Source: Massilia putida
GTDB lineage: Bacteria; Pseudomonadota; Gammaproteobacteria; Burkholderiales; Burkholderiaceae_D
Direction: 5' to 3'
Length of the DNA: 64,000 bases
Assembly: GCF_001941825.1 (NCBI RefSeq)
Contig: NZ_CP019038.1
Location: 6,138,001 to 6,202,000, forward strand
Below are positions 41,733 to 53,802 of the stretch, piece after piece (position 1 is the first letter of the stretch; the number at the start of each line of letters is the position of its first letter). The translations under genes were made by a program, and so were the position numbers. The notes under the pieces are model-generated. The model had not been told where the DNA came from. It did no database searches and saw only the letters and a program-made list of their open reading frames with translations.

Positions 41733-42533
41733 TCACATGCGGTGGCTTACCGGCCGAAGGTGTGGCGGCGTCAAAACAGATCGCGATGCGATCCAGGCAA
41801 GGATGAATCTTATGGCTAGCCGGTTCAATAATCCGAGGCCCAGGCCGCGCCGGCGCGCGAAACGCGCCACGCGTCGCGCCACGGCCGCGTCGGGGGTGTG
41901 CAAGGCATACACGATGCGGTTATTGCCCGCGACCTCGTCGAACCAGCAGGCCTGCCCTTCGAACACGGTGTGCAGCGCATCCATCACGTCCGGGTAGCGC
42001 GGGTCGTACGTGAACACATTGGCCACGAGGACGCCACCGGGCCGCAGCGCGCGGCGGCAATCGGCATAGAACGGCGCATCGGCCAGGCGCGGGGGCAGGC
42101 CGCGCGCGTCGAAACCGTCGACGAGCAGCACGTCGGCCGTGCCGGGGTGGGCCGCGAGCCAGGCGGCCGCGTCGGCGTGGACGACGGCAAAACGCGCGCT
42201 GTCGGGCGGTATGTGGAAGGCGGCGCGCAGCGCGATCACGTCGGCGCGCACTTCGAGGACGGTGATGCGCGCGTCGGGGAAGTGGCGGTGGCAAAACTTG
42301 GCCAGCGAGCCGCCGCCCAACCCGACCATCACGATGTGCCGGGGCCGCGGCGCGAACAGCATGAAACCCATCATCGCGCGCTGGTAGGCCAGCACGAGGG
42401 CATCCGGGCGCGCCAGCAGCATCTCGCTCTGGATGTCGCCGGGCGAGAATTCCAGCGTGCGCCGGCCGCGGCGCGTACGCACGAGCGGCGGTGCGGTTGT
42501 ATACGGATGAGACGGGTCGTCGGGGGGCTGCAT
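41733..42533 (-). CDS. Spermidine synthase-like methyltransferase-fold protein
   Basis: 266 residues with a Rossmann fold related to polyamine aminopropyltransferases. Key segments are ALVLAYQRAMMGFMLF, the nucleotide-binding VMVGLGGGSLAKFCHRHFP, the acidic ITVLEVRADVIALR, and ADVLLVDGFDARGLPP. A typical spermidine synthase would carry an Asp in the GGGDG motif and a catalytic Asp at the DAFD-like loop; here they read GLGGGSL and DGFDA. It may therefore be a spermidine-synthase-like protein without full polyamine activity, as in many stand-alone bacterial homologues. The C-terminal end is basic and partly hydrophobic. Confidence 0.82.
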   Translation of the reverse strand: MQPPDDPSHPYTTAPPLVRTRRGRRTLEFSPGDIQSEMLLARPDALVLAYQRAMMGFMLFAPRPRHIVMVGLGGGSLAKFCHRHFPDARITVLEVRADVIALRAAFHIPPDSARFAVVHADAAAWLAAHPGTADVLLVDGFDARGLPPRLADAPFYADCRRALRPGGVLVANVFTYDPRYPDVMDALHTVFEGQACWFDEVAGNNRIVYALHTPDAAVARRVARFARRRGLGLGLLNRLAIRFILAWIASRSVLTPPHLRPVSHRM

Positions 42534-42641
42534 CGTGCCAGTATAGATGAAATCGATATCGGCCCCGTATCTCCATGGCGTAACTTGTTGCGTACGATGG
42601 GTTTCTGATAAGCTGGCCGTTGCAGCCCAAGCGGAGACCTC

Positions 42642-42917
42642 ATGTTTCTGGATCACCCGACCATTACCGCCACCAACAGCCAGACCGAACCGGACCGCAT
42701 CGAGCGCCTGGACCGCGTCTACGGCTACGCGATGGCGCTGGCGGACATGGACGGGAACCTTGCGTTTGTCGAGAAACTGACCCAGATCCACGACCACAAG
42801 GGCACCCTGATCGTGTTCTGGCACGAGCCGCCCACGGAAGCCGAGCGCGATTACTGGACGCGCGCCTGGTCCAGCCGGGTCGGCGACGGCACGACCGCGG
42901 TCGTGCACGAATTCTGA
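42642..42917 (+). CDS. Conserved-looking hypothetical protein, 91 residues
   Basis: Soluble protein with no recognised family. It has an acidic start (MFLDHPTITATNSQTEPDRI) and a compact remainder (TLIVFWHEPPTEAERDYWTRAW). GCGGAGA precedes the ATG. It is separated by only seven bases from the following GGDEF-type gene on the same strand, so they are probably co-transcribed and it may be a partner or regulator of that protein. Confidence 0.7.
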   Translation: MFLDHPTITATNSQTEPDRIERLDRVYGYAMALADMDGNLAFVEKLTQIHDHKGTLIVFWHEPPTEAERDYWTRAWSSRVGDGTTAVVHEF

Positions 42918-42924
42918 GGCGCCG

Positions 42925-44094
42925 ATGGATTCCACGACGATGGTCCTCGCGCTGGCACTCAGCAATCTCGCCCTGTGCGCCACCCTGTTTTTCTTCGAAC
43001 AATCCGGACACCGGCGGCCCGCGCTGCCCACCTGGGGCTGGTCGCGCCTGTACCAGGCCGCCGGCTGGCTGCTGCTGGCGATCGGCGCCGCGGGCGTCGT
43101 CCCGGAAGGCCTCGCGCTGCCCATCGCCTATGCCCTCGTGTTCGTCGGCGTCGCGTGGGAGTCGGGCGCGGCGTGGGAACGCGCCGGCCGCCTGCGCTGG
43201 CGCCGCGTCACGCTCCCGGCGCTGGCGCTGGCCGTCGCCGCCTTCCTGCTGTGCTGGCTGGTCGACCCGATCGGCCTGCGCGCCGTCGCCGCCTCGCTGA
43301 TCCTGGGCGCCTTTTATTTGTCGGTGGCGGCCGCGCTGGGGCGCGACTGGGCGCAGGCCTCGATGCTGCAGCGTTTCCTGGCGCTGGCGACGAGCCTGCT
43401 TGCCGTCGTCGTCGGCGCGCGCGGCGCCCTCGTGCTGCTGGCGCCGGCCGGCTGGGGCTGGATGACGAACGACATGTTGCGCCAGTTCCATTCGGGCGCG
43501 CTGTATCTGCTGGCGCTGCTGGGCGGCTTCGGCTGGTTGCTGCTGGGCCGCGAGCGCGAACAGGCCGAGCTGGCGCGCCTGGAAGTCAATGATCCGCTGA
43601 CGGACGTGCCGAACCGGCGCGGCTTCTTCCAGGCCCTGGCCCCGTGGATGGCGCTGGCGCGCCGGCCGGGCCAGCCGACGGCCCTCGTCGTGTTCGACCT
43701 CGACCAGTTCAAGCGCATCAACGACGGCTATGGCCACCCGGCCGGCGACGTCGTGATCGCCCACCTGCTCGAGACGTGCAAGCGGCAGCTGCGCGACAGC
43801 GACCTGCTGGGCCGCCTGGTGGGCGTCGAATTCGCGATCCTGCTGCCGAGGACGAGCCTGGACGATGCATTGATGGTCGCCGAGCGCATGCGCGCGGCGA
43901 TCGAAAGCGAGCGCGTCAAGACCGAACGCGCGATGATTTCCCTGACGGCCAGCTTCGGCGTCACGACGATCCGCCCGGACGACAGCACCGTCACCTTGCT
44001 GGCCCGCGCCGACGAGGCGTTGCGTGTGGCCAAGAAGGCGGGGCGCAACCGGGTCGAAGTGGCGGCGTCCGCGTTGGCGCCGGTCGAGGAATGA
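42925..44094 (+). CDS. Membrane GGDEF-family protein with degenerate signature (VGVEF)
   Basis: 389 residues. About six or seven hydrophobic helices (residues 5-220) form a MASE-like membrane sensor. Residues about 225-385 are a GGDEF fold: NDPLTDVPNRRGF, FDLDQFKRINDGYGHPAGD and FGVT are all present. The active-site signature GGDEF is replaced by V299-G-V-E-F303, losing the metal-binding acidic residue while keeping the second acidic residue. Diguanylate cyclase activity is therefore doubtful; it could bind GTP or c-di-GMP as a receptor or be inactive. No I-site RxxD at the usual position. GAGG lies upstream of the ATG. Confidence 0.88.
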   Translation: MDSTTMVLALALSNLALCATLFFFEQSGHRRPALPTWGWSRLYQAAGWLLLAIGAAGVVPEGLALPIAYALVFVGVAWESGAAWERAGRLRWRRVTLPALALAVAAFLLCWLVDPIGLRAVAASLILGAFYLSVAAALGRDWAQASMLQRFLALATSLLAVVVGARGALVLLAPAGWGWMTNDMLRQFHSGALYLLALLGGFGWLLLGREREQAELARLEVNDPLTDVPNRRGFFQALAPWMALARRPGQPTALVVFDLDQFKRINDGYGHPAGDVVIAHLLETCKRQLRDSDLLGRLVGVEFAILLPRTSLDDALMVAERMRAAIESERVKTERAMISLTASFGVTTIRPDDSTVTLLARADEALRVAKKAGRNRVEVAASALAPVEE

Positions 44095-44248
44095 AGAGCT
44101 TCTCTGCGGCGGGGTGCGCACACATGGCCGTGTCCGCCATGGCACCGCGGTCCCGCATGCCTTATGATGATACGATCAACGACGCTCTTGTCATCGATCC
44201 GTCATCCAGCCCCGCTATCGTGGCGCCGTTTTCGACTTCGGAGTCTGC

Positions 44249-45178
44249 ATGAGCACCACATCTCCCATCCACGCCGCACTCGTCCTCGGATCGGACAGCT
44301 TCCGCCTGCTGGTGGGCGCTGTCGAGGACGGCATCCTGCGTCCCCTCGACAGTTTCCACGCCCCGCTGCGCCTGGCCGCGGCGCTGGACGCGCAGGGCTG
44401 CCTGAGCCCGGAGGCGATGCACGCCGCGTTCGATTGCCTGCGCGCCATCCGCGACCGGCTGAACGACCACGCGCTGGCCGCGGTGCGCGTCGTCGCCACG
44501 TCCACCTTGCGCATGGCCCGCAACAGCCATCTGTTCCTGCCCGCCGCGCAGCAACTGCTCGGCCACCCCGTCCAGGTGCTGTCCGGCGAGGAAGAGGCGA
44601 TCCTGACCTACCTCGGCGTGGCCGACGGCACGGCCGCCGACGGCGAAGCGCGCATGCTGGTGCTGGGCATCGGCGGCGGCTCGACCCAGCTGGCGCTGGG
44701 CAGCGGGCGCCGCGTGCAGAAGGTCGCGTCGCTGGGCCTGGGCACGTCGCGCCTGGCGCTGACGTTCTTCGGCGGCGGCCGCATCGACGCCGTGTCGTTC
44801 GCGGCCGCGATCGCGTCCACGCGCGCCAAGCTGGGCGACGAAGCCCCGGCCTTCGGACCGGGACGGCGCGACCGCGCGTGCGGCGCGTCCGGCACCATCC
44901 ACACGCTGGCGCGGCTGCTGGTCGACAACGACCTGGGCGGCCCGATCACCCGCGCCCGCCTCGAGGCGCTGGCAGCGCGCGCGCTGACCCAGGGCGGCGG
45001 CGGGGCGCCGTTGGCCGGTCTCGGGACGCTGCGCCTGCGCGACGTGACGGCCGCGCTGGCGATCCTGCTGGGTCTCATGGAGGAGCTGGAGATCGACGAG
45101 CTGGAAGTGCCGAAGACCGGCCTGCGCGCCGGCGTGCTGGCCGAGTTGCGCCACGGCCGCGCGGCCCTCGCGGCCTGA
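44249..45178 (+). CDS. Ppx/GppA-like phosphatase, probably catalytically altered
   Basis: 309 residues, the short form without a C-terminal HD domain. The actin-like ASKHA fold is recognisable from VLGSDSFRLLVG (13-24 region), VVATSTLRMARN, LSGEEEAILTYLG (111-123), GIGGGSTQLALG (140-151) and ACGASGTIHTLAR. In active exopolyphosphatases and pppGpp hydrolases the first and fourth motifs read DxGSNS and DIGGGSTE. Here the Asp before GS is missing, Gly140 replaces Asp and Gln147 replaces Glu, while the SGEEEA glutamates remain. It may bind polyphosphate or (p)ppGpp without hydrolysing it. GGAG precedes the ATG. Confidence 0.82.
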   Translation: MSTTSPIHAALVLGSDSFRLLVGAVEDGILRPLDSFHAPLRLAAALDAQGCLSPEAMHAAFDCLRAIRDRLNDHALAAVRVVATSTLRMARNSHLFLPAAQQLLGHPVQVLSGEEEAILTYLGVADGTAADGEARMLVLGIGGGSTQLALGSGRRVQKVASLGLGTSRLALTFFGGGRIDAVSFAAAIASTRAKLGDEAPAFGPGRRDRACGASGTIHTLARLLVDNDLGGPITRARLEALAARALTQGGGGAPLAGLGTLRLRDVTAALAILLGLMEELEIDELEVPKTGLRAGVLAELRHGRAALAA

Positions 45179-45261
45179 CGGCAGGCGTGACGGTTTTTGG
45201 CAAGGTCTGGCATACTGTTGTCTGTTTTTAATCATTTTTGCCGCCGTCGCCATACCGTCCC

Positions 45262-46059
45262 ATGCCGCGTTTCCTTCGCTATGGATTGATCGCCTGTTGT
45301 CTCGGCGCCGGCGCGCCATCGTTCGCGGCGGGCCAAGCCACCGTCCCCCTGTGCTTCGAACGCCAGGAGGTGCTGCCGTGGCGCACGCTGGACGGCGGCG
45401 GGCTGAATTTCGAACTGCTGGGTGAGGTCGGACGGCGGCTCGGGCTCGTGTTCGACTACCAGAGCATGCCCTGGAAGCGCTGTCTCGCACAGGTCAAGGC
45501 GAACCAGGTCAGCGGCGCGTTCGCCGTCAGCTTCAGCCGCGAGCGGCTCGCGCTGGGGGGCTACCCCGGTACCCACGGCGACCAGGGCCAGGCCGATCCC
45601 GACAAGCGCATGCACGTCGACAGTTACGTGCTCATGCGGCGCAAGGGCACGCGCGTCGACTGGGACGGCAAGCGCTTCGCCAACGTCGACGGCCGCATCG
45701 GCTTCCAGCTCGGCTATTCCGTCGGCGACTTCCTGCGCGCGCAGAACGTGCCCGTGGACGAGGGCAGCCAGCAGGCCGACGAACTGGTGCAGAAACTGCT
45801 GGCCGGCCGCGTCGTGGCGGCGGCCGTCGGCGGCGGCGACGCCGTGCGGCTGATGCGCACCGCCTATGCGAAAGACATCGAAGTGCTGCCCGTGGCGCTG
45901 ATCGAAAAGCCGTACTACCTGTTGCTGTCGCACGCGTTCGTCGCGCAGCATCCGGACCTGGCGGAACGCATCTGGAAGACGATCGAGGAGGTGCGCACGA
46001 GCCCAGCCTACCGCAAGCGCGAGCGCGAACTGGCCGGCCAGCAGGGAGGCTCCCATTAA
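45262..46059 (+). CDS. Periplasmic solute-binding protein (amino-acid ABC / sensor type)
   Basis: 265 residues with a signal peptide ([17 protein letters not shown]) and the bilobal SBP family 3 fold ([76 protein letters not shown]). No transporter subunits follow. The next gene encodes a hybrid sensor kinase, so it probably presents a ligand to that sensor or is a relic of a fused SBP-kinase. The ATG at 45262 is chosen because the signal peptide starts there; an upstream in-frame codon adds eight residues. Confidence 0.85.
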   Translation: MPRFLRYGLIACCLGAGAPSFAAGQATVPLCFERQEVLPWRTLDGGGLNFELLGEVGRRLGLVFDYQSMPWKRCLAQVKANQVSGAFAVSFSRERLALGGYPGTHGDQGQADPDKRMHVDSYVLMRRKGTRVDWDGKRFANVDGRIGFQLGYSVGDFLRAQNVPVDEGSQQADELVQKLLAGRVVAAAVGGGDAVRLMRTAYAKDIEVLPVALIEKPYYLLLSHAFVAQHPDLAERIWKTIEEVRTSPAYRKRERELAGQQGGSH

Positions 46060-46111
46060 TCCTCCGCCGCCCGCCGGCACCCGGCGCGCGCGCGCGCGGC
46101 TGCGTGACCGT

Positions 46112-49596
<3,485 letters not shown>

Positions 49597-49597
<1 letters not shown>

Positions 49598-50730
49598 TGA
49601 ATATTGCAGCCACCGGACACCCCGGCAACAAGGGCAAGCCGACGATCCTGATCGTCGACGACACGCCCGACAACATCATGCTGTTGTCGCGCCTCCTCAA
49701 GGACAAGTACAACACGAAGGTTGCCAACAACGGCAGCCTGGCGCTGCAGATCGCCCAGGCCACGCCTGGCCTGGACCTGATCCTGCTCGACGTGATGATG
49801 CCGGGCCTGGACGGCTACGAGACGTGCCGCCAGCTGAAATCCAATGCCGTCACGGCCGACATCCCCGTGATCTTCCTGACGGCGAAGAACCAGGTCGAGG
49901 ACGAGGCGATGGGCCTGTCGCTGGGCGCCGTCGACTACATCGCCAAGCCGATCAGCCCGCCGATCCTGTTCGCCCGCGTGGCCACGCAACTGACCTTGCT
50001 CGAGGCGCGGCGCCAGCTGCAGGCCCATAACGGGAACCTGGAAAAGCTCGTGCAGGACCGCACGGCGCAGCTGGCGCTGATGCAGGAAGCGATCATCATG
50101 GCGATGGGGACGCTGGCCGAGACGCGCGACAACGCGGCCGTGACAAACGGCGACCATCACATCCGCCGCACGCAGCACTACGTGCGCGCGCTGGCGCGGC
50201 ACCTGCAGCGGCATCCGCGTTTCGCGGCGGACCTCAGCGACGAGAACATCGAGCTGCTGTACCGCTCGGTGCCGCTGCACGACATCGGCAAGGTCGGCAT
50301 CCCCGACCGCATCCTGCTCAAGCCCGGCGTGCTCGATCGCGAGGAATTCGAGGTCATGAAGCTGCACGCCGTGTACGGGCGCGACACCATCATGCTCGTC
50401 GAGAAGCACGTCGGCGGCACCAACGGCTTCCTGATGTTCGCGCGCGAGATCGCCCACTCGCACCAGGAGAAGTGGGACGGCTCGGGCTATCCCGACCGCC
50501 TGGCGGGCGAGCAGATTCCGCTCTCGGCGCGCCTGATGGCCGTGGCCGACGTGTACGACGCGCTGATCTCGCGGCGCGTGTACAAGCCCGCGTTCACGCA
50601 CCAGCAGGCGCTGGACGTGATGCGCAAGGGCCGCGGCACGCATTTCGATCCGGACGTGCTGGACGCGTTCTTCGAGATCGAGGGGCAGTTCGCCGCCATC
50701 GCCGAGGAATTCCGCGACGCCGAATCCTGA
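49597..50730 (+). CDS. Receiver-HD-GYP c-di-GMP phosphodiesterase (RpfG-like)
   Basis: Response regulator of 377 residues. The receiver (about 15-130) has ILIVDDTPDN, the phospho-acceptor Asp in LILLDVMMPGLDG and the Lys in DYIAKP. A linker coiled coil leads to an HD-GYP domain (about 180-370) with LLYRSVPLHDIGKVGIPDRI and HQEKWDGSGYPD, both complete, so hydrolysis of c-di-GMP to GMP is likely. It starts inside the stop codon of the hybrid kinase (TGATG), which should phosphorylate it. Together with the upstream binding protein they form a ligand-to-c-di-GMP cassette. Confidence 0.95.
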
Positions 50731-50752
50731 TGTGCGCCCTTCCGCGCACGGG

Positions 50753-50774
50753 CCAAATGATATATATTGTTTGG
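50753..50774. promoter_or_regulatory. AT-rich imperfect palindrome before the H1-like gene
   Basis: CCAAATGATATATATTGTTT plus GG reads almost the same on both strands (18 of 22 positions) and is by far the most AT-rich stretch of this region. It contains a -10-like TATATT and ends 23 bases before the start codon. It is a candidate promoter with overlapping operator, possibly for the DNA-binding protein itself. Confidence 0.45.
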
Positions 50775-50797
50775 CTTGTTTGAAGAAGGAGGTCCCG

Positions 50798-51271
50798 ATG
50801 GCGAGGACGACGGCGGCCAAGGCGGCCGCGAAACCCGCGGCGAAGAAGCCCATGGCCGTGAAGAAGGCCGCAACGAAAGCTGCGCCGGCAAAAGCGCCCG
50901 CGAAAGCGGCTGCGGCGAAGAAGGCGGTGCCGGCGAAGACGGTGCGTGCGAAGGTCGCAAGCCCGGCCAAGGTCGCCCAGCAGGCGGCACGCGCGCTTGC
51001 CGTGCCCGCGAAAACCGTGCGCACGAAAGCCGCGCCCGCGGCGGCCCCGGCGCGGCCGCGCCTCGTGCGCGACAGCTTCACGATGCCCGAGCAGGAATAC
51101 GCGGTGTTCGGCACCGTCAAGCAGGCCTGCCTCAAGGCCGGCTTCGAAGTCAAGAAAAGCGAACTGCTGCGCATCGGCGTGGCGCTGCTCGGCCAGCTCG
51201 ACATGGCGTCCCTGCGCGCCGTGCTCGACAGCCTGCCGCAGCTCAAGACGGGACGCCCGCCGGGCGAGTGA
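50798..51271 (+). CDS. Histone H1-like DNA-binding protein
   Basis: 157 residues in two parts. The first 95 are an Ala/Lys/Pro-rich, strongly basic tail with AAKPAAKK-, PAKAPAK- and PAKTVR-type repeats like eukaryotic H1 and bacterial AlgP/HctB tails, expected to coat DNA. The last 60 (SFTMPEQEYAVFGTVKQACL, KKSELLRIGVALLGQLD, LRAVLDSLPQLKTGRPPG) form a compact helical domain, possibly for dimerisation or specific binding. GGAGG precedes the ATG at 50798. Probable nucleoid-associated or regulatory protein; the conserved C-terminal domain is known from uncharacterised Burkholderiales proteins. Confidence 0.78.
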   Translation: MARTTAAKAAAKPAAKKPMAVKKAATKAAPAKAPAKAAAAKKAVPAKTVRAKVASPAKVAQQAARALAVPAKTVRTKAAPAAAPARPRLVRDSFTMPEQEYAVFGTVKQACLKAGFEVKKSELLRIGVALLGQLDMASLRAVLDSLPQLKTGRPPGE

Positions 51272-51273
51272 CG

Positions 51274-51582
51274 TCAATGGTGCGTGGGCGGCGGCTGCGT
51301 GCGCGCTTCGGCCGTCAATTCCTTGAGCTCGCGGATCGGGATATTCGACTTTTCATGCATCCGCAGCAGGATCGTGGCGCCGACGTTCAGCTTGCGGTGC
51401 CGGATCTTGCTGATGATGGGCGGCTGGACCTCCAGGACGCGGCACAGTTCCGCGTCGTTCTTCAGCTGCATTCGTTGAATCAATGTGTCGAGCAATTTGT
51501 TCGGAACAAAACTCGACGGCTCCATGGCCCGGGCGCGATGCATCGCCTCGAGCAACTCTTGTTTTTTCTGCCGTACACTCAT
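51274..51582 (-). CDS. Small helix-turn-helix protein
   Basis: 102 residues beginning MSVRQKKQELLEAMHRARAM. The region LLDTLIQRMQLKNDAELCRV followed by LEVQPPIISKIRHRKLNVGA resembles a Cro/CI-type helix-turn-helix with recognition helix PPIISKIRHR. The rest is helical and charged. AGGAGGAATTC lies before the ATG. It converges on the H1-like gene with two bases between stops. Probably a DNA-binding regulator; targets unknown. Confidence 0.72.
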   Translation of the reverse strand: MSVRQKKQELLEAMHRARAMEPSSFVPNKLLDTLIQRMQLKNDAELCRVLEVQPPIISKIRHRKLNVGATILLRMHEKSNIPIRELKELTAEARTQPPPTHH

Positions 51583-51767
51583 GAATTCCTCCTGGGTGGA
51601 TGGATATTCAAGACAGATCGACTGTTTTGGAGAGTTGCGGATTCGCCCGGTTGATGCCCAGTCCGAGCGGAATCCAGCCCGACCGTATTCGTATTGCTGA
51701 CTTATGCCTGGTGGGTTTGTTGGAATGCTACTACGGAGTTGACAACACCGCCGCACTGTTCATGACT

Positions 51768-51793
51768 AAAACGCCATAACGGGCGTCTTTCCG
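51768..51793 (-). terminator. Terminator of the ABC ATPase gene
   Basis: On the minus strand, GACGCC, a 6-base loop and GGCGTT are followed by a short T run, starting about 12 bases after the ABC-ATPase stop. The stem is only six bases, so strength is moderate. Confidence 0.5.
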
Positions 51794-51805
51794 GCCGAAT
51801 TTACG

Positions 51806-52447
51806 TTACCTCAAGCCGGAGCGGGTCAGGACGAACGTCCGGTCAGCCATGGCGGCCGCGGCGTGCGAGTGGGTGACCATGATGGCGCCCGCGCCGCTCG
51901 CCTTGATCTCCGCGCGCAGCAGGTGCAGGATGCCGTCGGCCGTTTCCGGGTCGAGGTTGCCGGTCGGCTCGTCCGCCAGCAGCAGGGCGGGGCGGTGCAC
52001 GAGGGCGCGCGCGATGGCAACCCGCTGCAATTCGCCACCCGACAGCTGGCGCGGGAAGTCGGCGTCGCGCCCCGCCAGGCCGACGGCATCCAGCATCTGC
52101 GCGGCGCGGGCCCGGTCGGGATTGCCGTTCAGCAGCAGCGGCAGCGCGACGTTCTGGGCCAGGGTCAGGTGCGGCAGCACGTGGAACGCCTGGAAGATGA
52201 ACCCCATGCGCGTGCGCCGCAGCCGCGTGGCGGCATCGTCGTCGAGCGCGGACATGGGCGTGCCGTCGACCTTCACCTCGCCGGCGTCCGGCGCGTCGAG
52301 CCCGGCGATGAGGTTCAGCAACGTGGATTTCCCCACGCCCGACTCGCCCATGATCGCGACGAATTCGCCCGGTTCGAAGCGATGCGAGAGGGCGGCCAGC
52401 ACCGTGCGGCCGCCGTAGGACTTGCTGAGGTTGACGAGTTCGAGCAT
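51806..52447 (-). CDS. ABC transporter ATP-binding protein (LolD/YbbA-like)
   Basis: ATPase of 213 residues from the MacB/LolD/FtsE group. Walker A is MGESGVGKSTLLNLIAG, the Q-loop FIFQAFHVLPHLT, the signature LSGGELQRVAIARALV, Walker B LLLADEPTGNLD and the H-loop IMVTHSHAAA. Such subunits normally sit beside a MacB/FtsX-type permease, but none is encoded in the window on either side. The closest known relatives include YbbA and FtsE. The start is the ATG at 52447; the open frame continues upstream with no domain match. Confidence 0.88.
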   Translation of the reverse strand: MLELVNLSKSYGGRTVLAALSHRFEPGEFVAIMGESGVGKSTLLNLIAGLDAPDAGEVKVDGTPMSALDDDAATRLRRTRMGFIFQAFHVLPHLTLAQNVALPLLLNGNPDRARAAQMLDAVGLAGRDADFPRQLSGGELQRVAIARALVHRPALLLADEPTGNLDPETADGILHLLRAEIKASGAGAIMVTHSHAAAAMADRTFVLTRSGLR

Positions 52448-52488
52448 GAAATGCCGCGTTGGCAAAACCGCTACTGTAGCATGCGGCA

Positions 52489-52683
52489 AAAATCCGGGGT
52501 CAGAGCCCTTTTCTGAGTAATTGCGCTTTGGCAGTCCATACATTGGCGTCAGCTTGGGCGCGCCGGTTTGCGACGATGAATGTGCCCCGTTCCGCTGATT
52601 CGCCGTTCCGCTGTTTCGCGTGCGCTGACAAAGGGTGCTCCGCCCCTGAATGTAGGGAAAAAAGCGCGCTGACCCCGAATTTT
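52489..52683. mobile_element. MITE-like element with terminal inverted repeats
   Basis: About 195 bases bounded by AAAATCCGGGGTCAG (52489-52503) and CTGACCCCGAATTTT (52669-52683), matching in inverse orientation at 14 of 15 positions. It is placed in the gap between the ABC ATPase and egtD. Inside there is no transposase; a minus-strand fragment reading AQADANVWTAKAQLLRKGL could be the end of a lost coding region. No clear target-site duplication was recognised. The GGGGTCAG end sequence fits short non-autonomous elements in betaproteobacteria. The rest of the 362-base gap holds nothing recognised. Confidence 0.5.
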
Positions 52684-52809
52684 GGCAACAAGCGCCGGGG
52701 GCGGCATGCTGCGACGGGTACGCGTGCGGAATCGCGGAATCGCGTATCATGGCCGGAACGGCAACATTTCGCCGGCCGCGCGGTGCGGCCGCACCTCCGA
52801 GGACACCCG

Positions 52810-53775
52810 ATGCTGAACGCTACGTCGACCGCAGTGCCCGCAGCAAACGATGGATTGCACGTACCCGCCGAACTGGACGCGAGCCTGCGCATGCGCCAGG
52901 CCTGCATTTCGCCCAAGTTCCTGTACGACCCGCTCGGCTCGAAGTTGTTCGAAGCGATCTGTGAATTGCCCGAGTACTATCCCACGCGGACGGAAGCCGG
53001 CATCTTCGACCTGCACGGCGCCGAGATCGCCCGCGCGGTCGGCGCCGGCTGCACCTTGATCGACCTGGGTGCCGGCAATTGCGCCAAGGCGGCCGGCCTG
53101 TTCCCGCTGCTGCAGCCGCGCCAGTACGTCCCCGTCGACATCTCGGCCGAGTTCCTGCACGACGCCGTCGAGGGCCTGCGCCAGCGCTTCCGCCACATCG
53201 ACATGAGGCCGGTCGCCATGGATTTCTCATCCAGCCTGGACCTGCCCGACAGCGTGCTCGAGGAGCGCCGGCTGTTCTTCTATCCCGGTTCGTCGATCGG
53301 CAATTTCACGCCGCTTGAAGCGCGCGAATTCCTGCAGCGCGTGCACGCGCAATGCGGGCGCGACGGGGGCCTGCTGATCGGCATCGACATCGTCAAGGAC
53401 CACGCCGTGCTGGACGCCGCCTACGACGATGCGCTGGGCGTGACGGCCGCGTTCAACCTCAACGTGCTGCGCCACGTGAACCGCCTGCTGGACGCCGACT
53501 TCGACATCCGCCAGTGGCGCCACCGCGGCTTCTACAATCCGGCCCAGGGCCGCGTCGAGATGCATCTGGAAGCACAGACCGTGCAGCAGGTGACGTGGCG
53601 CGGCGGCAGCCGCCGGTTCGCGGCCGGCGAATGGATCCACACCGAGAACAGCTACAAATACCGCCAGAGCGACGCCATCGAACTGCTCGGCCAGGCCGGC
53701 TTCGCGGCCACGCGCGTGTGGACCGATCCGAAGCAGTGGTTCGCCGTGATCTACGCGCGGGCGTTATCCCACTGA
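52810..53775 (+). CDS. egtD: L-histidine N-alpha-methyltransferase (ergothioneine biosynthesis)
   Basis: Trimethylates histidine with three SAM to give hercynine, the shared precursor of ergothioneine and selenoneine. 321 residues. Family segments are PKFLYDPLGSKLFEAICELP, EYYPTRTEAGIF, the SAM site LIDLGAGNCAKAAGL, YVPVDISAEFL, FFYPGSSIGNFTP, and the histidine-binding end with EWIHTENSYKYR. GAGGA precedes the ATG. egtB follows after 27 bases on the same strand. Hercynine made here would also feed SenA, encoded about 7 kb downstream. Confidence 0.96.
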   Translation: MLNATSTAVPAANDGLHVPAELDASLRMRQACISPKFLYDPLGSKLFEAICELPEYYPTRTEAGIFDLHGAEIARAVGAGCTLIDLGAGNCAKAAGLFPLLQPRQYVPVDISAEFLHDAVEGLRQRFRHIDMRPVAMDFSSSLDLPDSVLEERRLFFYPGSSIGNFTPLEAREFLQRVHAQCGRDGGLLIGIDIVKDHAVLDAAYDDALGVTAAFNLNVLRHVNRLLDADFDIRQWRHRGFYNPAQGRVEMHLEAQTVQQVTWRGGSRRFAAGEWIHTENSYKYRQSDAIELLGQAGFAATRVWTDPKQWFAVIYARALSH

Positions 53776-53802
53776 GCCCACCGAGCGCACCAAGGAGCGG
53801 CC

